Below, in pieces: positions 1 to 6,940 of a stretch of 20,608 nt of DNA; the stretch's first letter is position 1; each line of letters starts with the position of its first letter. Both the position numbers and the translations under genes were made by a program. This DNA is from a virus. The stretch is taken from the IMG/VR virus record IMGVR_UViG_3300037104_000528, positions 1 through 20,608 of that record. One strand, 5' to 3'. The notes beneath the pieces are model-generated. The model was not told the origin of the DNA. It saw only the letters and a list, made by a program, of their open reading frames with translations, and ran no database searches.

Positions 1-1
1 C

Positions 2-985
2 CTTTTTGTCATAAAGGCGGAAACATTATCAAGCGTATTCGGTTCGGAGTATCTTTTTAAAGGAATCAGGATGAATATCGAAGAGATAAAGTCAACCGAG
101 GGCATAGATGTCTGCTGGCTCGAGGAAGGCGCGAAAGCTTCAGAAAATAGCATGGATGTCCTGATACCGACCATCAGGAAAGAGGGCTCCGAGATAATTA
201 TAACATTCAATCCAGACAGCGAAAAGGACCCTGTTTACCATAGGTTTGTAAAAAACCCTCCGCCTGATTGCATACCCAAAGAGATAAACTGGCGCGACAA
301 TCCGTTCTTTCCGGATGTTCTGCGCCGGGAAATGGAATACTGCCGTAAAGCAGATTACGATAAATATCTTCACATCTGGGAGGGCAAGTTTAAGACCTAC
401 TCAGATGATTGCATATTTAAAGGCAAGGTTGTTGTCGAGGAGTTCGAAACACCGAAAGATGTCGAGCGGTTCTTTTACGGGGCCGACTTTGGATTCTCTG
501 TTGATCCGACAGTCCTGGTAAGATGCTTTATTCAGGACAATATTTTATACATCGATCAGGAGGCATACGGATATGGGATAGAGGTCGATGACTTGCCGGC
601 GTTCTTTAAGAAGGTGGAAAATGATAATCGCTGGAAGATTGTAGCTGATAGCGAAAGGCCGGATACTATAAGCTATCTCCGTAAGCAGGGATTTAATATT
701 GCAGGCGCTACAAAAGGAAAGGGCTCGGTTGAGGAGGGTATTCAATTTTTGCGCTCATTCGATAAGATAATCATTCATCCGCGCTGCACAGGTACAGCAG
801 AGGATTTCGAGAACTTTCGCTGGAAAAGGGACCGCGTTACCGTTGAGATTTTGCCAGTTCCAAAAGAAGGCTCTGATCATGCGCCGGATGCCGTGCGATA
901 TGCTTTAGAGTCATGGATAACCCATGCGAGAAAAACATATAAAGCATTAAAGCATTTTGAACCTACTCACCAGAGGGTTTACTAA
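2..985 (+). CDS. terL: Terminase large subunit, C-terminal part (5' end outside window)
   Basis: ATP-driven DNA-packaging motor that also cuts the concatemer; it docks on the portal during head filling. The frame is open to the left edge, so the ATG at 71 is internal and 327 residues are visible. The Walker A half of the ATPase is missing. Visible are the Walker B-like stretch DVCWLEEGA (first Asp at residue 36 of the visible part), a linker with YDKYLHIWEGKF, and the RuvC-like nuclease domain with GADFGFSVDPT (Asp at codon 485-487), VADSERPDT (Asp at 647-649) and DHAPDAVRYAL (Asp at 875-877 and 887-889). These features fit the PBSX/Terminase_3 family, whose members are usually 420-480 residues, so roughly 100-150 residues lie upstream. 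The portal gene follows after five small genes, the normal packaging-module order. Confidence 0.93.
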   Translation, partial: LFVIKAETLSSVFGSEYLFKGIRMNIEEIKSTEGIDVCWLEEGAKASENSMDVLIPTIRKEGSEIIITFNPDSEKDPVYHRFVKNPPPDCIPKEINWRDNPFFPDVLRREMEYCRKADYDKYLHIWEGKFKTYSDDCIFKGKVVVEEFETPKDVERFFYGADFGFSVDPTVLVRCFIQDNILYIDQEAYGYGIEVDDLPAFFKKVENDNRWKIVADSERPDTISYLRKQGFNIAGATKGKGSVEEGIQFLRSFDKIIIHPRCTGTAEDFENFRWKRDRVTVEILPVPKEGSDHAPDAVRYALESWITHARKTYKALKHFEPTHQRVY

Positions 986-994
986 AGGAGAAAT

Positions 995-1318
995 ATGTCC
1001 GATAACGGTTCTAAGTCAGAGGCGCAGTTAGAGCAGGAAAAGTTAGAGGCCAAGAAAGCCCATTTTGCCCAAAGACCTGATGATTTCATAGACTTGCACG
1101 ATGTCGTAATTGCAGCCATAAAGGTTTCCGATGGGATAGGCGTTTCTATCTATATTTCTCCCGGGCCGCGTAGTGAGTGGGATATCGCGTTATCCGAGAT
1201 AACCCAGCGCTTGACAGTCCTCAGGTTAGAGATGGATATCAGCGCTATGAAGCCGGGGAATATTTTATCACCGGGCAGGCTGCCTTTCGGCGGACGCAAG
1301 TTTAACTTTAAAAGATAA
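995..1318 (+). CDS. Hypothetical protein between terminase and portal genes
   Basis: 107 residues, family not recognised. It starts 10 nt after the terminase stop with the ribosome binding site AAAGGAGAAAT before the ATG. The first 35 residues are charged and probably helical (EAQLEQEKLEAKKAHF). A middle segment of alternating hydrophobic residues (VVIAAIKVSDGIGVSIYIS) looks like beta strands. A helix with EITQRLTVLRLEM follows, and the tail is Gly/Pro/basic, ending FNFKR. There are no cysteines, signal peptide or membrane segment. Its place inside the packaging module suggests a small accessory head or packaging protein; this rests on position only. Confidence 0.75.
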   Translation: MSDNGSKSEAQLEQEKLEAKKAHFAQRPDDFIDLHDVVIAAIKVSDGIGVSIYISPGPRSEWDIALSEITQRLTVLRLEMDISAMKPGNILSPGRLPFGGRKFNFKR

Positions 1319-1330
1319 ACAGGAGGGAAG

Positions 1331-1522
1331 ATGTTAGAAAAAGAGGTTCAAAAGGGAAAGAAGATAATGCATCAGACCGTAGGGCAGAATAAGACGAAGG
1401 CGCATTTCAGTTTTATCGGAACCAAAATGAAGAATACGAAGAGGGCTTCGGGACATAGCGCAAGCGGAAATTTGGGTGGATGTAGCGCCTCTGCTTACGC
1501 AAGTTCGCACGTGAGGGGATAA
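1331..1522 (+). CDS. Small hypothetical protein, Ser/Gly/Ala-rich C-terminus
   Basis: 63 residues, unrecognised. A strong ribosome binding site (CAGGAGGGAAG) sits just before the ATG, and the start is 12 nt after the previous stop. The N-terminal half is basic (EVQKGKKIMHQTVGQNKTK). The C-terminal half is low-complexity Ser/Gly/Ala with one Cys (GHSASGNLGGCSASAYASS). The composition is odd for a folded enzyme, and it may be a short nucleic-acid or structural binding peptide. The good ribosome binding site and tight fit between neighbours are the main reasons to accept it. Confidence 0.6.
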   Translation: MLEKEVQKGKKIMHQTVGQNKTKAHFSFIGTKMKNTKRASGHSASGNLGGCSASAYASSHVRG

Positions 1523-1523
1523 T

Positions 1524-1655
1524 ATGCCCTGGAAGTCGGTAGGCAAGACAGTTTACAAGAAGGAAGGTGGGAAGTGGAAAGTCCATGCTCACGCCAAGTC
1601 ATCTGATAATGCCAAGAAGATGGTAAAGCTTCTTTACATGAAAGAGAACCAATGA
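1524..1655 (+). CDS. Micro-protein, basic, 43 residues
   Basis: Short reading frame starting MPWKSVGKTVYKKEGGKW and ending LLYMKENQ. It starts one base after the stop at 1520-1522, with GAGGGG about 5 nt upstream as ribosome binding site. Its stop overlaps the next start (ATGA at 1652-1655), the coupling seen throughout this operon. The sequence is basic with a YKK-GGKWKV hairpin-like element followed by a helix (DNAKKMVKLL). It looks like the very small basic proteins common in phage head modules, but I cannot assign a function. The length and spacing argue for a real gene. Confidence 0.65.
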   Translation: MPWKSVGKTVYKKEGGKWKVHAHAKSSDNAKKMVKLLYMKENQ

Positions 1656-1834
1656 AACCCTTGCCTCTATCGCACAGGCAGTTCAAACGCGCCGGGGAGT
1701 ATAAGACTCGCGAAGAAGCTCTTGAAGGTGAAGGAAAGAAAGCGGAACGTTTAGCTGATGCAAGAATGTCTGCAGAAGGTATCATCGCAACAATAAAAAA
1801 GGAGCGCAAGGAACATGAAGGAAATATCTCTTAA
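1652..1834 (+). CDS. Small hypothetical charged protein
   Basis: 60 residues, highly charged and helical after the first ten positions (EYKTREEALEGEGKKAERLADARM, seen in pieces). The ATG overlaps the stop of the preceding micro-gene, so translation is probably coupled; only a weak AAGAGA precedes it. It ends 20 nt inside the next gene, whose ribosome binding site (GGAGCGCAAGGA) lies in its last codons. No motif recognised. It may be a small packaging accessory, but there is no sequence evidence for that. Confidence 0.6.
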   Translation: MKPLPLSHRQFKRAGEYKTREEALEGEGKKAERLADARMSAEGIIATIKKERKEHEGNIS

Positions 1835-2135
1835 GCGAGCACCAGAGAAACCGGGCAAGCCAGAAGCAGTCGCTCCCATGATGGACTCTTATCCGTCTTT
1901 CCATATCCACGATGACGCTCCTGCCGAGATTGTCAAACATGATATTGGCAAGGTCTATGACGCTAAAATAAAACTTACCTCCAAATCCGTCCATGAGGGC
2001 GATAAGAAAAGGATGTCAGTCGGGTTCGATGTCTTATCCGTCATGGTTGACGATGGCGATGCTAAGACCAAAGAAGCACGTGGAAAAGGCGCTGAGATAG
2101 CCGCCAAGATTAAAAAGGAAGGCATTGAACCTTAA
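1815..2135 (+). CDS. Hypothetical beta-rich protein upstream of portal
   Basis: 106 residues. A Pro/Lys-rich leader (KRAPEKPGKPEAV) is followed by DSYPSFHIHDDAPAEI and a core of predicted beta strands (KVYDAKIKLTSKSV, KRMSVGFDVLSVMVD), then a helical, Lys/Ala-rich tail. The YPSFxxxDxxxxEI opening followed by strands resembles small phage proteins often encoded next to portals, as I remember them. No enzymatic motif is visible. GGAGCGCAAGGAAC precedes the ATG. The last base of its TAA is the first base of the portal ATG, so the two are tightly coupled. Confidence 0.7.
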   Translation: MKEISLKRAPEKPGKPEAVAPMMDSYPSFHIHDDAPAEIVKHDIGKVYDAKIKLTSKSVHEGDKKRMSVGFDVLSVMVDDGDAKTKEARGKGAEIAAKIKKEGIEP

Positions 2136-4429
2136 TGGCTAAACAGCCTGCTAAGAAGCCCGCGTCTCAGCAAGGTCAGCCGGGAACTCCTCCTCCAAAG
2201 AGGACTCCGGGCATTCCTAAGACCGACCCGACCGAGAAGATACCTCCTCGCATAGAGCCGGACATGAAGGCTGAGTCGATATCTGTCGATGAGGCCAAAA
2301 AGATAGTGAGGATGGTCTGCGATGACGCTGTCCTCGGACAGAACGTCCAGCAAAATTGGCAGGCCAAGAAGGTAAAGGATATCCAGCATTATCTTTGTGA
2401 GAGGCCCTCGATAATCGAGGCTCTAAGCAAGAAGCAATGGCAGTCGGACAGGAACTTAGGTCTTGCCCCGGCTACCGCCGATTCATTCCAAGCTACTCTT
2501 CTCGCTACCTGTTATAATCCCGATTCGATAAATTTCGTAGCGACTGAAGTATCAGATATAAACAATAAGGTCAACCAGGAGACCTTTGTCAAATGGGGTC
2601 TGGGTAAGCAGGAAGCTAATTTCGGCCCGGAGGCAGATGACTTTATCCATAACCGCATAACCTTAGGCACCTCTTATTTCGAGATATACTGGAAGGTCTG
2701 GTTCGAGTGGGTCGATAAGCGGATGCCTAAATACGACAAAGACCATAAGCTTACCGGATACGATATCGAGACAAATAAGATGCGTTTCGAGAAAGGTATC
2801 ATTGAAAACATATCCGACATAGACGATATCCTTATCCCGGAATACGGAAAGTCCTTACAGGAGCTTCCTTTTGTAATCAGGGTCATGCACCTTCAGGGAA
2901 ACGATATCATCACCGCCGGCAAAGAGGGAATATTCAAGAATGTAACCGAAGGCTATCTCAATAAGTTAAGAGGCGCTTATTATGAATGGCTCAAGTCCGA
3001 GATAGGCGAAGAACGCCTGCGTCAACAGGGAATAACCACGCAGACTACTTTCTCCAACGACGATATCAGGACTATGACGATAGACCTTTACAAATGGTTC
3101 GGGGATTATACCCTTGAAGGTAGGACGGAGAAATACCGCTTTATAGTGGACCCGATAAATATGGTCTTGCTTTCAGCCAAACCGTTGCGTAAGATAACCC
3201 GCTCAGGAAAGATACCTATCGTCGGCGGAGGGTTGATACGGATTCCCGGACAGATTAGGGGCCGCTCGCTTATGACCCTTATCGCCCCGGTCGTAAACGC
3301 ATTTAATAACGTCTTTAACCAGAAGTCAGATTTTCAGTATGTTACGAACTGTCCTTTCGGTTTCCATAATCCCGAAGAAGGATACACCCAGGAGAAATAT
3401 GAGCTTGAGCCGGGTGTCAGCTATCCCGTTGGCGGAAAGCCATCTGATTCCGTTTATTTTCCGAATATGCAGCGGTCTATGGCGTGGGCTGAGTCCGATA
3501 TTCGTATCCTTTTGGAAGTCTTGGAACGGCTGACAGGTGCTGCCTCATATTTCGCTTCCCACAGCAGAGGTTCGAAAGGCACAGCGACCCGCGATATGCT
3601 CGTTGACAAGAATTCCGAGACCCGTTTCGGGCTTTGGGTATTCCGTATCATGCAGGATATCTGCGAGGCGATATCTCTCTGGTTCCAGATGTATCAGGAC
3701 TGGGCGCCGCCGAACTTAGGAGAGAGAGTTTTAGGCCCGGATGGCAAACAGCTATTCAAGAACATCTCGATAGACACTCTTCGTGGAGGGGCAGATGTCC
3801 AGATGACTCCTGACCTGACGGCGGGTTCAAAGGCTTATAACCGCCAGATGCAGCTTTGGATATTTGAGAACCTCTCTCAGACGTTCTGGCTTAACCCGCA
3901 GGTCAACCCTTCGGGTAATTACAACCTATGCCTTGACACCCTTCAGGAAGTCAAGGGATTATCCGAGAACGCCGCCAAGCGTTATCTTGGGCCGGCTCCG
4001 AAGTCGGACATGGAAGACCAAGCCTCGTTAGAGGAGGAATGGTCAAGGTTCATGAAGGGCGATGACTTTGCCCCGCCTGAAGGTGAAACGCAACTTGCTG
4101 CTTTACATCTCCAGGGCCATTACAAACAGAGAGCGGAAAGGTCGGATGAGCTTGATGAGGAATATCGCGGGAACTTAGACCGCCATATATTCAAGACCCT
4201 TATCAATTATATGAAATTCGTCCAGCAGGTCCAGGCGCAGAGGGCGGCGGAAGCTATCGCTGCGGCAAGGGTGATGTCTGGTGAAGGTCAACCGGGACAG
4301 CCCGGACAGCCCGGGCCTCAAGGCGCTCCGGGTAGTGCTCCGGGTGGAGCTCCGATGGGTGGGCCTCCGGCAGGACCGGGCGCAGCTCCGGGAGCGGGAA
4401 CGATAGTCCCCGGAGGCGGCGGTGGCTAA
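2135..4429 (+). CDS. Portal protein with Gly/Pro collagen-like C-terminus
   Basis: 764 residues, close to the P22 portal length (about 725). The portal is the dodecameric ring at one capsid vertex; it binds terminase, nucleates the head and later carries the tail. Supporting features are an N-terminal Pro/Lys-rich disordered segment (1-45), a helical/beta body with KKQWQSDRNLGLAPATADSF (110s), and the region around 370-420 (IRGRSLMTLIAPVVNAFNNVFNQ then DFQYV), typical of the portal stem/crown helices. Residues 716-764 are Gly/Pro rich with consecutive GQP, GQP, GQP, GPQ, GAP triplets. That tail is unusual for a portal. The gene follows terminase and precedes the scaffold and capsid genes, and overlaps the next gene by 8 nt. 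Confidence 0.9.
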   Translation: MAKQPAKKPASQQGQPGTPPPKRTPGIPKTDPTEKIPPRIEPDMKAESISVDEAKKIVRMVCDDAVLGQNVQQNWQAKKVKDIQHYLCERPSIIEALSKKQWQSDRNLGLAPATADSFQATLLATCYNPDSINFVATEVSDINNKVNQETFVKWGLGKQEANFGPEADDFIHNRITLGTSYFEIYWKVWFEWVDKRMPKYDKDHKLTGYDIETNKMRFEKGIIENISDIDDILIPEYGKSLQELPFVIRVMHLQGNDIITAGKEGIFKNVTEGYLNKLRGAYYEWLKSEIGEERLRQQGITTQTTFSNDDIRTMTIDLYKWFGDYTLEGRTEKYRFIVDPINMVLLSAKPLRKITRSGKIPIVGGGLIRIPGQIRGRSLMTLIAPVVNAFNNVFNQKSDFQYVTNCPFGFHNPEEGYTQEKYELEPGVSYPVGGKPSDSVYFPNMQRSMAWAESDIRILLEVLERLTGAASYFASHSRGSKGTATRDMLVDKNSETRFGLWVFRIMQDICEAISLWFQMYQDWAPPNLGERVLGPDGKQLFKNISIDTLRGGADVQMTPDLTAGSKAYNRQMQLWIFENLSQTFWLNPQVNPSGNYNLCLDTLQEVKGLSENAAKRYLGPAPKSDMEDQASLEEEWSRFMKGDDFAPPEGETQLAALHLQGHYKQRAERSDELDEEYRGNLDRHIFKTLINYMKFVQQVQAQRAAEAIAAARVMSGEGQPGQPGQPGPQGAPGSAPGGAPMGGPPAGPGAAPGAGTIVPGGGGG
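4280..4426 (+). repeat. Gly/Pro-rich (collagen-like) low-complexity tract in portal gene
   Basis: Codons for portal residues 716-764. The DNA is a degenerate repeat of CCGGGACAG/CCCGGACAG units followed by GCTCCGGG-type units. It encodes five uninterrupted Gly-X-Y triplets and then irregular GAP/GGP stretches. The last bases double as the ribosome binding site of the next gene. Confidence 0.8.
4411..4424 (+). promoter_or_regulatory. Ribosome binding site and GTG start inside portal's glycine tail
   Basis: CGGAGG at 4411-4416 lies 5 nt before a GTG at 4422. In the portal frame the same bases code for the terminal glycines. This decides the non-ATG start of the downstream 83-residue gene. Confidence 0.7.
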
Positions 4430-4673
4430 AGAGACCTTCAAGGATTTTGACGAGTTAAATGTCCTTGTCAATAGCAAGGACTGGAGGCAGTATATCGCTG
4501 TCTTAAAAAAGCGTCAGATACATTTACAGGAGGAGGTGAATGAATGGATTAGCAGGAAAGACTTGACCGAAGCGTATGCGGCATTAGGAAAACTCAAAGA
4601 CATCGTCAAAACGATGGAAATGGTAAACAAGCGGCTTGAGGAACTCGCTATTCACAAGCCAAAAGGAGAATAA
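4422..4673 (+). CDS. Small helical protein downstream of portal
   Basis: 83 residues starting at GTG (MAKETFKDFDELNVLV), overlapping the portal by 8 nt. Almost entirely amphipathic helix: KDWRQYIAVLKKRQIHLQEEV, then a helix with LGKLKDIVKTMEMVNKRLEEL. No Cys and no signal peptide. Such small coiled-coil proteins between portal and scaffold are common in phage head operons, and they may assist prohead assembly. I do not recognise the family. The downstream gene's AAAGGAGA ribosome binding site is in its last codons. Confidence 0.75.
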   Translation: MAKETFKDFDELNVLVNSKDWRQYIAVLKKRQIHLQEEVNEWISRKDLTEAYAALGKLKDIVKTMEMVNKRLEELAIHKPKGE

Positions 4674-4674
4674 A

Positions 4675-4881
4675 ATGGCGGAAACAAGAGGTATTACGTC
4701 AAAGAAGAAAGAAGTCAAACCGGCAGAAATAGTCGAGGACGATCCGGCAAGATTGCACATGAGCAAGGCTGATGTCTTAAAGAAAGACGCTGAAGCTAAA
4801 GAACGTAAATCCAAACTTGCCGAGTATGATTTACAGCTTAAGAAAGAGCAGGCCGGTGAAGACGTCAAGAAGAAAAAATGA
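4675..4881 (+). CDS. Small Lys/Glu-rich hypothetical protein
   Basis: 68 residues from the ATG at 4675, one base after the previous stop. AAAAGGAGAA directly upstream makes this start better than the TTG at 4636, which lacks a good ribosome binding site and overlaps the neighbour. The protein is very charged: basic near the N-terminus, EIVEDDPARLH in the middle, then a helix rich in Lys/Glu/Ala ending KKKK. Probably disordered or coiled coil. Its position before the scaffold gene suggests a head-assembly accessory (inference from position). Confidence 0.7.
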   Translation: MAETRGITSKKKEVKPAEIVEDDPARLHMSKADVLKKDAEAKERKSKLAEYDLQLKKEQAGEDVKKKK

Positions 4882-4923
4882 CTTCGCCCATAATGGCGAT
4901 GGATTAACCTAAAAGGAGAAGAG

Positions 4924-6156
4924 ATGGCAGGAGAAAAGTTTTCAGAAAGAAAGACGCCTGAGGATATAGCCAAAGAAGCCCAGGAGAGGATCAACAAGGA
5001 AAAAGAGGCTAAGGCTGCGTTAAAGCCCGAGGCCGAGAAACCGAAGATAGAGGCGGAAAAGCCTGTTTCTGAAGCAGATAAGGCCAAATTAGAGGCGGAT
5101 AAGGCAAAACAGGCTGAAGCTGACAAAGCCAAGACTGATGCTTCCATTCTCGCTAAAGAAGAAAAAGACCTGACCGAGCCTGAGAAAGTCCGCAAGGTCG
5201 AACTATTAAAGGCGATAAAAGAAGACCCGGTCGCTAAGCGCAAAGCAGAGATACAGACAGATATCAATAAACTTATCTCCGAAAAGAAAGCCCTTGAAAA
5301 TGAAGTCGGGGATAAAGAGAAAGTAAAGGCTGAAAAGATTGCGCTTGAGGCAAAGATCAAAGCCCTCGAAAACGAGAAGGCTGAGGCTTTAAAGGGCAAG
5401 GAAGTAAAGACCGATGCCCAGATAGAGGCAGAGGAAGAAACCTCTCGGCTTGCTAAATATGCCGAAGAGGACAAGGAAAAGGAACGGCAGGATCGCCGGG
5501 AGATGTCCCATGACGAGCTTGAGGAATGGCTCTTGGAGGATCAGGTTTCCGCTTACGAATGGATAAGCAGAAGAACTCTACGGCGCGATAACGAGAAATC
5601 CAAACTGCGTGTCGATAAGCAGGTCAAGAATATATTGAATAAGCACCATGAGTCGGCTCTAAGGACTCAGGCGAAATATCCTGATTTGGATGTTTCAGCC
5701 CGTGAGAAAGAACTCTTAACTGAAGGCAAGTCCAAGAAAGAGATATTCGATATTCTCTGCAAAGAGAATGAAAAATACAGGGTGGGTGCCGAGATACTTA
5801 AAGAGCATCCGGACTGGTTGGTGTTTGAAGATGCACCCGAAAGGATAGTGGCGGAGATGGGAAAAAGGATGAACATAGCTTCTCCTGCCGCTAAGAAAGA
5901 AGAAGTTCCCATAGTCGACTTGGAGAAGGTAAGAACAGATGCAGCTGAAGCAGAGCGCCAGCGCATCGCGGCAGTCGACGCCGGGATAACATCAGGGCCG
6001 GGAGCTATAAATAAAAAAGAAGGCGCCCCCGAAACTGATTTCGAAAAAGCTCAGGCAGCAGTAGCGGCAAAAGCGGGCATCAGCCCGGAAGCACTCAAGA
6101 AGGCGAAGGAGAGACGTTCTAAGATACCCGGTTCAGGAGATTATAAAGGTGCGTGA
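4924..6156 (+). CDS. Probable capsid scaffolding protein
   Basis: 410 residues, ribosome binding site AAAAGGAGAAGAG before ATG. Residues 1-190 are an Ala/Lys/Glu coiled coil with repeated EAEKP/EADKAK units. Residues 195-310 are more structured, with DELEEWLLEDQVSAYEWI, DKQVKNILNKHHESALR and LKEHPDWLVF. The C-terminus (330-410) is again Ala/Lys/Glu rich and ends in a basic helix (SPEALKKAKERRSKI). A long charged helical protein between portal and major capsid genes, with a basic C-terminal helix, is the classic profile of a scaffold that binds capsid subunits and is removed on maturation. Sequence alone does not prove it, and no protease gene is seen. It could instead be an internal head protein. 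Confidence 0.65.
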   Translation: MAGEKFSERKTPEDIAKEAQERINKEKEAKAALKPEAEKPKIEAEKPVSEADKAKLEADKAKQAEADKAKTDASILAKEEKDLTEPEKVRKVELLKAIKEDPVAKRKAEIQTDINKLISEKKALENEVGDKEKVKAEKIALEAKIKALENEKAEALKGKEVKTDAQIEAEEETSRLAKYAEEDKEKERQDRREMSHDELEEWLLEDQVSAYEWISRRTLRRDNEKSKLRVDKQVKNILNKHHESALRTQAKYPDLDVSAREKELLTEGKSKKEIFDILCKENEKYRVGAEILKEHPDWLVFEDAPERIVAEMGKRMNIASPAAKKEEVPIVDLEKVRTDAAEAERQRIAAVDAGITSGPGAINKKEGAPETDFEKAQAAVAAKAGISPEALKKAKERRSKIPGSGDYKGA

Positions 6157-6340
6157 TAGGGATAAGACCGATTACGGGCATTATACTTGTGGCCAATGTC
6201 ATACAAGGATCGAATACTTGTTGACAGACGGCATACGGGATAACTGCCCTGATTGCGGATATGCGCACAAGACTCGGTATAAGACAGACGTTCCTCCCGA
6301 GATCAGAGTTAATCTCTCTGAATTAAAAGGTAGTTATTAA
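6149..6340 (+). CDS. Zinc-ribbon protein in the head module
   Basis: 63 residues starting at GTG 6149, which overlaps the scaffold stop by 8 nt; CAGGAGA is about 9 nt upstream. Two CxxC knuckles are clear: C14-GQ-C17 and C33-PD-C36, 15 residues apart, the spacing of a rubredoxin-type zinc ribbon. The C-terminus (PPEIRVNLSEL) has no motif. Such mini zinc ribbons bind zinc and often contact nucleic acid or protein. Its role between scaffold and decoration genes is unknown; both an assembly factor and a small regulator are possible. Confidence 0.75.
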   Translation: MRDRDKTDYGHYTCGQCHTRIEYLLTDGIRDNCPDCGYAHKTRYKTDVPPEIRVNLSELKGSY

Positions 6341-6365
6341 AAGTTAAAGAAAACGGAGGAACAAG

Positions 6366-6887
6366 ATGGCAAAGGTAAGTAGGTATTTCGCAACGGGATT
6401 CATTCCGTTGGACAAGCCTCCCGCCAGAAGGCATGCCTTAATCGCCGCCAATATAAGCATATTGAAAGGCGATGTGTTATTCGAGGATGCCAACGGTGAC
6501 GTGACCAATACCCCGACAGCCCTGACGAATGAGGTCATGGGAGTAGCCGCAGCTCCATGCAATAACACGGCAGGCTCCACCGACTTCATCAACAGGAATC
6601 CAGCGGTTGCGGTTGCGGCTGCGGAGGCGTTTGATGTTGAGTATTACCCGATAGGATCACCGATTCAATATGTCGTTCCTGTTGCTCAGAACGCCTTGAT
6701 CACCCAGGCGGCGGTAGGCGACAACGTGGACCTTCAGGCGAACAACACTATTGACCACTCTGATGCGGTGACCGAAGGTTTATCGTTCATGATCGATGAG
6801 ATCGACGTTTCTGCGCCTGCGATAGCGGCTAACGCGTTTGGTTACGCGATAGGCCACTTCACCGTAGTTGGAACACAGGCTCCGTAG
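6366..6887 (+). CDS. Probable head decoration/stabilisation protein
   Basis: 173 residues, with GGAGGAACAAG before the ATG. Mostly beta-strand sequence rich in Ala/Val/Asn, with LKGDVLFEDANGDV, EVMGVAAAP, PIQYVVPVAQ and AVGDNVDLQANNTID. This pattern of G-D-x-V turns and 'GVA' strands resembles small beta-barrel decoration proteins of the DUF2190/lambda-gpD functional class encoded directly upstream of capsid genes. No signal peptide. The position immediately before the major capsid gene and the strong ribosome binding site fit a protein made in high copy. Family assignment is by pattern only. Confidence 0.6.
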   Translation: MAKVSRYFATGFIPLDKPPARRHALIAANISILKGDVLFEDANGDVTNTPTALTNEVMGVAAAPCNNTAGSTDFINRNPAVAVAAAEAFDVEYYPIGSPIQYVVPVAQNALITQAAVGDNVDLQANNTIDHSDAVTEGLSFMIDEIDVSAPAIAANAFGYAIGHFTVVGTQAP

Positions 6888-6897
6888 TAGTTCGGCG

Positions 6898-6916
6898 ATC
6901 GCGGTGGATACGCGAT
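6898..6916 (+). other. Small hairpin in the capsid gene leader
   Basis: ATCGCG (6898-6903) and CGCGAT (6911-6916) can pair as a 6-bp stem with a 7-nt loop, between the decoration stop and the capsid gene's A-rich ribosome-binding region. No U-run follows, so it is not a standard terminator. It may be an mRNA-stabilising or processing structure, or chance. Confidence 0.3.
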
Positions 6917-6940
6917 ATAAAAAGTTAAAAGGAGAATGAA

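Noticed and set aside
4636-4674. TTG start extending the 68-residue gene upstream
   Set aside because: No ribosome binding site and overlap with the previous gene; ATG 4675 has AAAAGGAGAA.
4584-5474. 296-codon open frame on the minus strand, Ser/Ala/Phe-rich
   Set aside because: It is antisense to the Lys/Glu/Ala-rich scaffold gene; AAG/GAG/GCx codons read backwards give long Ser/Leu/Phe frames. No ribosome binding site and opposite to all other genes.
6222-6260. TTGACA-containing promoter-like site
   Set aside because: The -10 match is poor and spacing is short; it lies within the zinc-ribbon coding sequence.
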